Of a DNA stretch of 25,494 nucleotides, positions 1 through 7,053 are shown piece by piece. Each line of letters begins with the position of its first letter. Position 1 is the first letter of the stretch. The translations under genes were made by a program, and so were the position numbers. Source of the stretch: an uncultured Bacilli bacterium (GTDB taxonomy: Bacteria; Bacillota_I; Bacilli_A; RF39; UBA660); assembly GCA_947589725.1 (NCBI GenBank), contig CANQCQ010000002.1:1-25494 (forward strand), written 5' to 3'. Below the pieces are notes generated by a model that saw only the letters and a list, made by a program, of their open reading frames with translations, did no database searches and had not been told where the DNA came from.

Positions 1-80
1 ATTTGACAAAGAACCGTGTATTCTACCATATTTTTTTAAACTAGTTTTTTTTGACGTCTACCCTAAGGGGTGCACTTCAA
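1..80 (-). mobile_element. Probable terminus of an IS3-type element, running off the left edge
   Basis: Read on the minus strand, bases 79-53 give TGAAGTGCACCCC, then TTAGGG, then TAGACGTC. This has the look of IS3/IS150-group ends, which start with TG and often contain a CACCCC-TAGAC-type block. It is followed by a run of A and an extended -10 (TGG then TAGAAT, minus-strand reading of 20-25), where an IS promoter would sit just inside the terminal repeat. No transposase frame is visible because the window ends. The end differs from those of the complete IS at 14520-15750, so this would be a second element type. The assignment rests on remembered family appearance only. Confidence 0.35.
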
Positions 81-105
81 TTTATTCGCGTTTTTTTCCA
101 CAAAC

Positions 106-1389
106 CTAGCAAATTTTAACTATTACTTTTTTACAAAAATCTAATATTTTTTGAGTTGCTCGCATTACTCCAAGTTTACCATAATTATATGTAAGTCCAC
201 CTTGCATATAAGCTATATATGGTTCTCTAATTGGTCCATCACAAGAAAGTTCAATAGAAGAACCTTGAGTAAATGTACCAGCAGCCATTACAACTTTATC
301 AGTATATCCAGGCATATCCCAAGCTTCCACTAAAGCATTAGAATCAATTGGAGAAGCTTCTTGAATCCCTCTTGTATATTCAATTAATAAATCTGGATTT
401 CTAAATATTATATTTTGAACAATATCCACTCTTTCTTCATTATATTTTGGTTCTACATCATATCCTAATTTTTCTAAAACATATGCTGCAAGTACTGCCG
501 TTTTTAAAGCTGAAGCTACTACACTAGGAGCCATAAATAATCCTTGTAATATTTGTTTATTAATTCCAAGCGTTGGTCCAACTTCTCGTCCTTCTCCAGG
601 AAGTGTAAGACGTTGCGCACACAACTCAACCAAGTCATGTCTTCCTGCAATATATGCACCATTAGGAGCAATTCCTCCTCCTAAATTTTTAATTAATGAT
701 CCTACCATTACATCAGCACCAACTGCTACTGGCTCTACATAACTTACAAATTCACAATAACAATTATCAATCATTATAATTACATCTTTATCAATTTCCT
801 TAATAAATTTAATTACTTTTTCTACTTTTTCAATACTTAAACTTTTTCTTGTTGAATAACCTTTACTTCTTTGAATCTCTATTACTTTAACTTTATTCTT
901 AGTTATATAATTTCTAATTGCTTCATAATCAAAATCATTATCTACTAGATCAATTTGATCATATTTAATTCCAAAACTTTGTAATGAAGAATCATTTGGA
1001 ACTATTCCAATTACTTCATCTAAAGTATCATATGGTTTACCACAAATACTTAATAATATATCATTAGGTCTTAATAATGCAAATAAACATACAGTTAAAG
1101 CATGACTTCCTGATATAAATTGACTTCTAACTAAAGCATCTTCACATCCAAATATATCCGCAAAAATCTTTTCAATTTTCTCTCTTCCTAAATCATTATA
1201 ACCATATCCAGTAGTAGCATTAAAACATGACTCACTTACTTCATTTTTATGAAAACTATTAAGTACTTTAAGACTATTATAATCACATAATTCATCAATT
1301 TTATTAAATTCATTCTTTAAATCATTTGCCTCTTCTGCTTGTTTAAACAACTCAACAACATCATCACTAATTCCTAATTCTTTGTACAT
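106..1389 (-). CDS. PLP-dependent methionine gamma-lyase family protein (YnbB / 'aluminium resistance' type)
   Basis: A 427-residue cytosolic PLP enzyme of the Met_gamma_lyase / aluminium-resistance family (Bacillus YnbB type). The family belongs to the Cys/Met metabolism fold-type I enzymes and is generally annotated as a C-S lyase; the true substrate is uncertain. Seen: YGYND near residue 62, the substrate-side region SGSHA near 94, PLP-ring Asp in IMIDNCYCEF (D208), and the Schiff-base lysine in GSLIKNLGGG (K234) followed by APNGAYIAGR. Length is normal for the family. The ATG is preceded by AAGGAAGG at good spacing. It is the last gene of a minus-strand operon, 67 bp after the orphan gene. 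The C-terminal tail (about residues 417-427) seems slightly longer than I expect, and a possible IS end begins about 25 bp past the stop. The family call is firm; the reaction is not. Confidence 0.9.
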   Translation of the reverse strand: MYKELGISDDVVELFKQAEEANDLKNEFNKIDELCDYNSLKVLNSFHKNEVSESCFNATTGYGYNDLGREKIEKIFADIFGCEDALVRSQFISGSHALTVCLFALLRPNDILLSICGKPYDTLDEVIGIVPNDSSLQSFGIKYDQIDLVDNDFDYEAIRNYITKNKVKVIEIQRSKGYSTRKSLSIEKVEKVIKFIKEIDKDVIIMIDNCYCEFVSYVEPVAVGADVMVGSLIKNLGGGIAPNGAYIAGRHDLVELCAQRLTLPGEGREVGPTLGINKQILQGLFMAPSVVASALKTAVLAAYVLEKLGYDVEPKYNEERVDIVQNIIFRNPDLLIEYTRGIQEASPIDSNALVEAWDMPGYTDKVVMAAGTFTQGSSIELSCDGPIREPYIAYMQGGLTYNYGKLGVMRATQKILDFCKKVIVKIC

Positions 1390-1456
1390 AATTAACCCTT
1401 CCTTAAAACTTTAACTTTTTCTTTATCTACTAAATATTTGTTTTTAATTATTTTCT

Positions 1457-1837
1457 TTAATTCATTATAGTTTTTCCTAAATAAAAATATTCTACTCTTT
1501 CTAAATCATTAAGTAATTTACTATTATCAAAATAAGTAATAGATTTTATTTCTATTAGCTTATCTTTTAATTTATTTTTTGACAAAGTCTTTTTTTGTTC
1601 CTTAGTAATACTATCACCTATATATAAGAAACTATTACTATCATCTATAAAAATAACTATATAATTTAATCCAGCTAAATATAATGATAAAAAATCTTTT
1701 TTTGCTTGTTTATAACCTTTAAAAGTTAGATTATTTTTTTCTAAATAAAGCATAAGATATTGTTTTTCTAAGTCTTTAGTATTAAACATTTTACTACATT
1801 TTCCAGTTGGCTCAATTATTAATATTTTATTATTCAT
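1457..1837 (-). CDS. Unrecognised 126-residue protein in the FabG-like/PLP operon
   Basis: I do not recognise this protein. It has no signal peptide, no clear membrane segment and no metal or nucleotide motif. It begins MNNKILIIEPTGKC, has a hydrophobic beta-like strand near the middle (NYIVIFIDD) and a lysine-rich stretch after it, which suggests a small soluble alpha/beta protein. A TTG start six codons upstream is possible in this frame, but GGAGG sits just before the ATG at 1837, so I take that ATG. The start overlaps the stop of the preceding FabG-like gene by 8 bases (ATGAATAA), a sign of translational coupling. The PLP enzyme follows 67 bp later. Codon use looks like the neighbours. 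Its function may relate to the reductase it is coupled to, but nothing in the sequence shows this. Confidence 0.75.
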   Translation of the reverse strand: MNNKILIIEPTGKCSKMFNTKDLEKQYLMLYLEKNNLTFKGYKQAKKDFLSLYLAGLNYIVIFIDDSNSFLYIGDSITKEQKKTLSKNKLKDKLIEIKSITYFDNSKLLNDLERVEYFYLGKTIMN

Positions 1838-2570
1838 TAAGCTTTCCTCCATCAACTCTTATAATGGAATCATTTATATAACTTGCTTTTTTACTTGCTA
1901 AAAAAACTACTGCATTAGCAATTTCCTTGCTATCAGCAAACCTTCCAAGTAATATCTGCTTATTATAATGATTAATTTGTTCTAATGTCAAATCTTTATT
2001 CATATCTGTTTTAACCCATCCTGGACAAACACAGTTAACATTAATAAATGGAGCAAATTCTCTAGCAAAATTATGAGTAAGTGAAATAACTCCAGCTTTA
2101 GAAGCATCATAGTCACAACTTTCTGGATAATATGTATCTAAAGCATTAGTAGAAGATATATTAATTATTTTACCTGATTTATTTTGTAACATAATTCTAC
2201 CAACGTACTTACTGCATAAATATGTTCCTATTAAATTAACATCTAATATACGTCTAAAGTCTTTTATAGATTTATCCATAAGTAAAGAATCTCGTGCTAC
2301 ACTAGCATTATTAACTAAGATGTCTATTCCTCCAAAAGCATCACATATATCATCAACCATCTTCTCTACTTCGGCTTCTTTTGAAACATCACATTTAACA
2401 ACCATGACAGAAACATTATATTTTTTAGAAATTTCTTCTTGCAAATCATATGCTTCTTGTTTATGATGACAATAATTTATTACAATATCTACCCCAGATG
2501 CAGCAAACTCTTCAACAATTGCTTTTCCAATTCCTCTATTACTTCCTGTAACAAGAGCTACTTTACTCAT
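1830..2570 (-). CDS. fabG: Short-chain dehydrogenase/reductase, FabG-like
   Basis: A 246-residue classical SDR, closest in character to 3-oxoacyl-ACP reductase. Seen: Rossmann glycine motif TGSNRGIG at 8-15, NNAS at 86-89, catalytic Ser near 139 in NISST, Tyr153 and Lys157 in YDASK, then CPGWVKTDM. An Asp after the early strands (KCDV) fits NAD(P) binding. FabG enzymes reduce 3-oxoacyl-ACP with NADPH in fatty acid elongation. Here the gene is not in a fab cluster but in an operon with a thioredoxin-like protein, an orphan and a PLP enzyme, so another carbonyl substrate is equally possible. The spacing from catalytic Ser to Tyr looks one residue longer than usual. AGGTGA precedes the ATG, and the start is 8 bases after the stop of the upstream gene. 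The SDR call is firm; the FabG function is moderate. Confidence 0.85.
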   Translation of the reverse strand: MSKVALVTGSNRGIGKAIVEEFAASGVDIVINYCHHKQEAYDLQEEISKKYNVSVMVVKCDVSKEAEVEKMVDDICDAFGGIDILVNNASVARDSLLMDKSIKDFRRILDVNLIGTYLCSKYVGRIMLQNKSGKIINISSTNALDTYYPESCDYDASKAGVISLTHNFAREFAPFINVNCVCPGWVKTDMNKDLTLEQINHYNKQILLGRFADSKEIANAVVFLASKKASYINDSIIRVDGGKLNE

Positions 2571-2578
2571 AACTTCAC

Positions 2579-3004
2579 CTACTTACTTAATTTATAATTT
2601 TTTATAAACAATTCCAATTCTATAGTTGAATTAATATTTACTAAATTTGCATACAACTTACCATTTTTTATATATAAAACTGCTGGAGTTATACTTTTTT
2701 TAGTATCAAAATTATTTTCTTCTAAAATTGTTTTAGCTTCACTACTTAACTCATTTAACTGTTCAAACTCTACTTTTTTATCTTTTAAATATGCCTCTAT
2801 TTCATTACAATTTTCACAATCATTACCATTTATAAATACTAAGAAAGTTTCATCTTTTTTCATTTTAGAAGAAATAGGTCTAGCTAAAGAAAATTGTCTA
2901 ACAAATATTAAATATAATAAAGTAGCAAATACTGCAAATATTAAAAATCCCAGTAAAAATTTATTTCGTAAATTAATAAATTCTTTATCCTTACTACCCT
3001 TCAT
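2579..3004 (-). CDS. Membrane-anchored thioredoxin-fold protein
   Basis: 141 residues with a single N-terminal membrane segment (about 17-34) after a positively charged start, then an extracytoplasmic thioredoxin-like domain. The redox motif is CENC (63-66) in NGNDCENCNEIEAYL, and the usual cis-proline is in ITPAVLYIKNGK (P107). The domain is small, as in minimal thioredoxins. Family knowledge: such tethered proteins catalyse dithiol/disulfide exchange on the outer face of the membrane, or serve as accessory oxidoreductases for exported proteins. The partner here is unknown. It is the first gene of a four-gene operon with a recognisable promoter just upstream. The ribosome site GAGAGG precedes the ATG. 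Confidence 0.8.
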   Translation of the reverse strand: MKGSKDKEFINLRNKFLLGFLIFAVFATLLYLIFVRQFSLARPISSKMKKDETFLVFINGNDCENCNEIEAYLKDKKVEFEQLNELSSEAKTILEENNFDTKKSITPAVLYIKNGKLYANLVNINSTIELELFIKNYKLSK

Positions 3005-3037
3005 ATTATCAATCCTCTCATATTAAATTATATAAAA

Positions 3038-3066
3038 ATTGTACCAAATTTCTACTCAATTGTCTA
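3038..3066 (-). promoter_or_regulatory. Sigma-A-type promoter for the thioredoxin/FabG-like/PLP operon
   Basis: Minus-strand TAGACA (3066-3061), a 17-base spacer, then TACAAT (3043-3038) preceded by TGG, which makes an extended -10. It lies 33 bases before the first ATG of the operon. Assigned by eye. Confidence 0.6.
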
Positions 3067-3100
3067 TTTAGTTTCCTATTAAGAATAATAAGTAAAATCT

Positions 3101-3130
3101 AAAAAAGCATACACTTTTTTGTGTATACTT
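3101..3130 (-). terminator. Intrinsic terminator downstream of ileS
   Basis: On the minus strand AAGTATACAC, a six-base A loop and GTGTATGCTT form a 10-bp stem with one G-T pair, followed by a T run. It lies about 30 bases past the ileS stop and upstream of the next operon's promoter. Confidence 0.8.
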
Positions 3131-3159
3131 TTAACTTTATTATAATTAGTTTTTATTTA

Positions 3160-6100
3160 CTATATTTTTTCTACTTTAATTACTACTTTTTCTTCATTTA
3201 ATTCATCTGTTGGTTGATCAGTAATTAAAACTAATTCATCACCTAATATTTCTCCCATTACATAATCATAGTATTTATCAAACATCTTTTTAACATTATC
3301 TGTTCCATTATAGAATACTCTAATATGATCTGTAATATTAAAGTCTGCTTCTTTTCTTAAAGCTTGTACATTACGTACAAATTCACGAGCAAGACCTTCA
3401 AGAATTAAGTCTTCTGTTAAAGTTGTTTCAAGTACGATTGATACATTATTATCTCCTGATGCAGTATAACCTTCTTTTACTTGTGTTGACAAAAGACTAT
3501 TAGATGCATCTATTGTAAAGTCTTCTCCATCTAATTTGATAGTTAACATATCAGTATATGCAAGATATGCATCTTTACTAGATAACTTTGTTAATTTTTC
3601 TTGTAATACTTTTATTTTTGGTCCTAATTCTTTTCCTAAAACTTTAAAATTAGGTTTCAAACTATAAGTTAAATAATCACTCATATCATCTTTAAAGACT
3701 ATTTCTTTAACATTTAATTCTTCTTTAATTACTTTATCTAAGTTTCCTATAATATTTTTTATCTTAGAATCTAGAATTATTTGTTGAATTGGTTGACGTA
3801 CTTTAATATTAGCAGTTTCTCTAGCATCTCTTCCTAAACTACATACATCCCTTACCATATCCATTTTTTCTTCAATATTTTCATTAATTAATGTCTCAAC
3901 TACATCTGGGAAATTAGCTAGATGAACACTTTCCCCTCCTGTTAATTTAGTATATATCTCATCAGAAATAAATGGTGTAATAGGAGCAGTTATTTTCGCA
4001 AGAGTTATAAGTACTTCATAAGTTGTTTGATAAACTGCTCTTTTAGACTCAGTAAGTTCTGAATCCCAGAATCTTCTTCTATTACTTCTAATATACCAGT
4101 TAGATAAATCATCATTTAAGAAAGGAATAATAGCTCTAACTACTTTATTTAAATCATATTCTTCATAGCCTTCAGTTACTACTTTAACAAGTCTATTTAA
4201 TTTAGAAAGTAACCATTTATCAATTAACTCTCTATCTTCTACTAAAACATCATATTCTTTTGGATCAATGTTATCAGCATTAGCATACATTTCAAAGAAT
4301 GAGTAAGTATTTTTAAAAGTTGATATATATTTAGAGTAAATTTCTTTTAATCCTTCACTATCAAATCTTAAAGGAGTCCATACAGGAGATACATAAGGTA
4401 AGTAAAATCTTACTGTATCAGCACCATACTCTTTAATTGTTGTGAATGGTTCTACTATATTTCCTTTAGATTTAGACATTTTCTTACCAAATTTATCAAG
4501 TAGTAAGTCATTTACTAAGACATTTTTATATGGAGACTTTCCAGTTACAAATACTCCTATTACTAGTAAGGTATAGAACCATCCTCTAGTTTGATCAATT
4601 CCTTCTGCTATAAAGTCTGCTGGATATTGTTCTTCCCATAATTCTTTATTTTCAAATGGATAATGATATTGAGCAAATGGCATTGAACCCGAATCAAACC
4701 AACAGTCTATTACATCTGTTACACGATTCATCGTCTTACCACATTCCGGACATTTAATATGTACATCATCTACATATGGTCTATGTAAATCAATACTCTC
4801 GTCTATATCTTCAATAGCTTTTTCTACTAATTCTTTTCTAGATCCAATCATTTCCATATGACCACAACTACATCTCCATAATGGTAATGGTGTACCCCAA
4901 TATCTATTTCTAGATATAGCCCAGTCTTTCATATTTTCAAGCCAGTTACCAAATCTTTTTTCTCCAACAAATGCTGGATGCCAGTTAACTGTCTTGTTAG
5001 CTTCAATTATCTTATCTTTTAATTTAGTAGTTTCTAGATAAAAACTTGGTTTAGAATAATAAATTAAAGGAGTATGACATCTCCAACAATGTGGATATTG
5101 GTGAGTTATCTTTTGTTTTTTAAATAACTTTCCCTTTTCTTTTAAATATTTAATTATTTCTAGGTCAGCATCAAATACAAATTGACCTTTCCAGGTACCC
5201 TCTTTATATTTACCATCTTCTCCTACTGGATTAAGGTATGGTAATTTATATCTCTTACCAACTTCGGCATCATCTTCACCAAAAGCAGGAGCTATATGAA
5301 CAATACCAGTACCATCTTCCATAGTAACATAATCAGCACAAGTTACAAAGAAAGCTTTTCCATCTACTTTATAATCTGGAATTAATTGTTCATACTCCAT
5401 ATACTCCAAATCGGATCCATTATACTCTTCTAATACTTCATATTCATCACCTAATACTTTATCAACTAAAGCAAAAGCTAATATAAAAGTATTTTCTTTT
5501 GATTTTACTTTAACATATTTATCTTTTGGATTAACACATAAAGCAACATTACTACTTAAAGTCCATGGAGTTGTTGTCCAAACAAGAAAATAACAATCCT
5601 CATCTTTTTTCTTAAAAGGAACAATAACAGTATTAGCCGTAGACTCTTCATATCCTTGAGCTACTTCATGAGAAGCAAGTCCTGTTCCACATCTTGGACA
5701 ATATGGAAGTATCTTACTACCCTCATAAAATAATCCTTCCTCAAAGAATTTTTGTAATATCCACCACTCAGTTTCTATATAATCATTATTATATGTAACA
5801 TAAGGATTCTTTAAATCAATAAATTGTCCCATCTCTTCAGTAAGACGAGTAAAGGCTTCCTCATTTTTCCAAACAATATTTCGACATTCTTTATTAAATG
5901 CTTCTACTCCATATTTTTCAATATCACCTTTACCAGTAAATCCTAATTCTTTTTCTACTTGTAATTCAACTGGTAATCCATGAGTATCCCAACCTACTTT
6001 ACGTAAAACTTTATGTCCACGCATTGTTTGATATTTACAAAATGAATCTTTTAAGAATTTTGCCATCATATGATGTAGTCCAGGGAAGCCATTTGCAGTA

Positions 6101-6246
6101 GCTGGTCCATCATAAAATACAAATTTAGGGGCATCTTTTCTTAAATCTATTGATTTATTTAAGATATTATAAACTCCTCCCCAACTTTCTAATCTTTTCT
6201 TTTCCACATCAGATATTAATCCTTGCTCTAATTTTTCAAATTTCAT
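3160..6246 (-). CDS. ileS: Isoleucyl-tRNA synthetase, type 2 (eukaryote-like)
   Basis: 1028-residue class Ia synthetase that charges tRNA-Ile. The class I signature is the degenerate GLHH (56-59) in ATANGFPGLHHM rather than the bacterial HIGH form, followed by WDTHGLPVE (86-94). The KMSKSKGN loop is intact around residue 587. The CP1 editing region and cysteine pairs (CPRCGTG, CRCSCGH, CPECGK) are present. GxHH with WDTHGLPVE is typical of the eukaryote-like IleRS2 clade, known in other bacteria to include naturally mupirocin-insensitive enzymes; resistance here is an inference. The start follows AGGAGG. The gene is preceded by an Ile T-box leader and by sepF on the same strand, and followed by a terminator. 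Length and motifs indicate a complete gene. Confidence 0.97.
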   Translation of the reverse strand: MKFEKLEQGLISDVEKKRLESWGGVYNILNKSIDLRKDAPKFVFYDGPATANGFPGLHHMMAKFLKDSFCKYQTMRGHKVLRKVGWDTHGLPVELQVEKELGFTGKGDIEKYGVEAFNKECRNIVWKNEEAFTRLTEEMGQFIDLKNPYVTYNNDYIETEWWILQKFFEEGLFYEGSKILPYCPRCGTGLASHEVAQGYEESTANTVIVPFKKKDEDCYFLVWTTTPWTLSSNVALCVNPKDKYVKVKSKENTFILAFALVDKVLGDEYEVLEEYNGSDLEYMEYEQLIPDYKVDGKAFFVTCADYVTMEDGTGIVHIAPAFGEDDAEVGKRYKLPYLNPVGEDGKYKEGTWKGQFVFDADLEIIKYLKEKGKLFKKQKITHQYPHCWRCHTPLIYYSKPSFYLETTKLKDKIIEANKTVNWHPAFVGEKRFGNWLENMKDWAISRNRYWGTPLPLWRCSCGHMEMIGSRKELVEKAIEDIDESIDLHRPYVDDVHIKCPECGKTMNRVTDVIDCWFDSGSMPFAQYHYPFENKELWEEQYPADFIAEGIDQTRGWFYTLLVIGVFVTGKSPYKNVLVNDLLLDKFGKKMSKSKGNIVEPFTTIKEYGADTVRFYLPYVSPVWTPLRFDSEGLKEIYSKYISTFKNTYSFFEMYANADNIDPKEYDVLVEDRELIDKWLLSKLNRLVKVVTEGYEEYDLNKVVRAIIPFLNDDLSNWYIRSNRRRFWDSELTESKRAVYQTTYEVLITLAKITAPITPFISDEIYTKLTGGESVHLANFPDVVETLINENIEEKMDMVRDVCSLGRDARETANIKVRQPIQQIILDSKIKNIIGNLDKVIKEELNVKEIVFKDDMSDYLTYSLKPNFKVLGKELGPKIKVLQEKLTKLSSKDAYLAYTDMLTIKLDGEDFTIDASNSLLSTQVKEGYTASGDNNVSIVLETTLTEDLILEGLAREFVRNVQALRKEADFNITDHIRVFYNGTDNVKKMFDKYYDYVMGEILGDELVLITDQPTDELNEEKVVIKVEKI

Positions 6247-6283
6247 AATAAAACCTCCTAACTAAATATTACATGTTATAAAA

Positions 6284-6486
6284 TAAAAAAGGTGTTACCA
6301 AAGGACGAGCTATTACCCTCGTGGTACCACCTTAATTTATACTTAATACTATAACGCGTAACCGTATTTATCTTATCCATAAATAGCACTTGAAAGTGAT
6401 CTAAATATTTCTTTCTAATTTGTTTCCACCAACCACAAACTCTCTATATATTCCAAAATATTCCGTCTTTCGCACTTGCTTATACA
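6284..6486 (-). promoter_or_regulatory. T-box leader of ileS with ATC (Ile) specifier
   Basis: Read on the minus strand. Stem I holds AGAGAG, the apical GGTTGGTGGAAAC and, on its 3' side, ATC at 6400-6398. That ATC lies between two stretches that can pair as helices (AATATTT/AAATATT and GAAAG/CTTTC), which matches a specifier loop reading an isoleucine codon. The T-box core AAGGTGGTACCACG is at 6333-6320. The antiterminator pairs AAGG with CCTT and CGAG with CTCG around the TGGTACCA bulge. The competing terminator pairs AAGGTGGTACCA with TTGGTAACACCTT, followed by six T. Family knowledge: uncharged tRNA-Ile stabilises the antiterminator, so ileS is expressed on isoleucine shortage. Confidence 0.93.
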
Positions 6487-6492
6487 TTGACT

Positions 6493-6521
6493 AATATAAC
6501 ATATCTAAAATAAAAAAACAA
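6493..6521 (-). promoter_or_regulatory. Promoter of the T-box/ileS unit
   Basis: Minus-strand TTGTTT (6521-6516), 17-base spacer, TATATT (6498-6493). It starts just beyond the sepF terminator and would begin transcription near 6486, at the foot of the T-box leader. Confidence 0.55.
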
Positions 6522-6522
6522 T

Positions 6523-6552
6523 AAAAAAAGATAATTCCTAAAAGAAACTATC
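6523..6552 (-). terminator. Intrinsic terminator overlapping the sepF stop codon
   Basis: On the minus strand GATAGTTTC (6552-6544) and GGAATTATC (6538-6530) form a 9-bp stem with G-T pairs, followed by seven T. The sepF TAG (6540-6538) lies at the loop/stem edge, so the hairpin uses the end of the coding sequence. It separates sepF from the ileS promoter. Confidence 0.7.
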
Positions 6553-6984
6553 TTCTTCTTCATTTTCATTTTTAGGATTTTTTCCATTTTTAGCAGGAAT
6601 TTGTTCATCTGATATTTTACCTTCAACATTAACATTGTTAGGAGTACATAAGAATATTCCTCCACCTAGCTTTTGTAAGTCTCCATTAATAGCAAAAATT
6701 GTTCCATATAAGAAATCAATTATTCTTTTAGCAACATCTGGCGTAACTCGTTTTAAATTAACTACTACTGCACTTCTGTTTTTTAAAAACTCGGCTATTT
6801 TTTGACTTTCAGAATAAGATCTAGGTTCATACAACATCATCATTGATCCACCCATACCATGCTTAACGTGATACTCCTCTTTTGATGTAGTATAGTATTC
6901 TTCATCTTGTGTAGTATCAGAATCATTCTCTTCTTTATTTGAACCAAAAAAGCTTTTTATACTTTTAATTTTATCCATATCCAT
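6538..6984 (-). CDS. sepF: Cell division protein SepF
   Basis: 148 residues. Family knowledge: SepF is a cytoplasmic, membrane-associated protein that binds the FtsZ C-terminus, polymerises into arcs and anchors the Z-ring. Seen: a short N-terminal basic/hydrophobic start (MDKIKSIKSFFG) of the membrane-targeting type, an acidic linker, then the conserved core YEPRSYSESQKIAEFL / VVVNLKRVTPDVAKRIIDFLYGT / LGGGIFLCTPNNV at about residues 52-123. An acidic tail rich in Asn, Glu and Lys follows. GGAGG precedes the ATG. In many Firmicutes, ylmG, ylmH and divIVA lie between sepF and ileS. Here sepF is directly followed by the T-box and ileS, so those genes are absent or elsewhere. It has its own promoter just after the herA-like gene. 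Confidence 0.95.
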   Translation of the reverse strand: MDMDKIKSIKSFFGSNKEENDSDTTQDEEYYTTSKEEYHVKHGMGGSMMMLYEPRSYSESQKIAEFLKNRSAVVVNLKRVTPDVAKRIIDFLYGTIFAINGDLQKLGGGIFLCTPNNVNVEGKISDEQIPAKNGKNPKNENEEEDSFF

Positions 6985-7019
6985 AAATGTCCTCCATAAT
7001 AATTATCTATTATACAATT

Positions 7020-7048
7020 ATTCTAACATACTTTCTATCAAGTGTAAA
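7020..7048 (-). promoter_or_regulatory. Promoter of sepF
   Basis: Minus-strand TTTACA (7048-7043), 17-base spacer, TAGAAT (7025-7020) with TGT before it (extended -10). It begins five bases after the stop of the upstream ATPase gene, and no terminator is visible between them, so read-through is also likely. Confidence 0.6.
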
Positions 7049-7053
7049 TTTTT

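Noticed and set aside
151..333. Open frame on the plus strand inside the PLP enzyme gene
   Set aside because: Antisense to a clear family protein, low-complexity product, no ribosome site.
6480..6665. Small Met/Lys/Phe-rich reading frame overlapping the 3' end of sepF on the same strand
   Set aside because: It covers the sepF C-terminal coding region in another frame, then the terminator and promoter of ileS. Its residues look like translated A/T runs.
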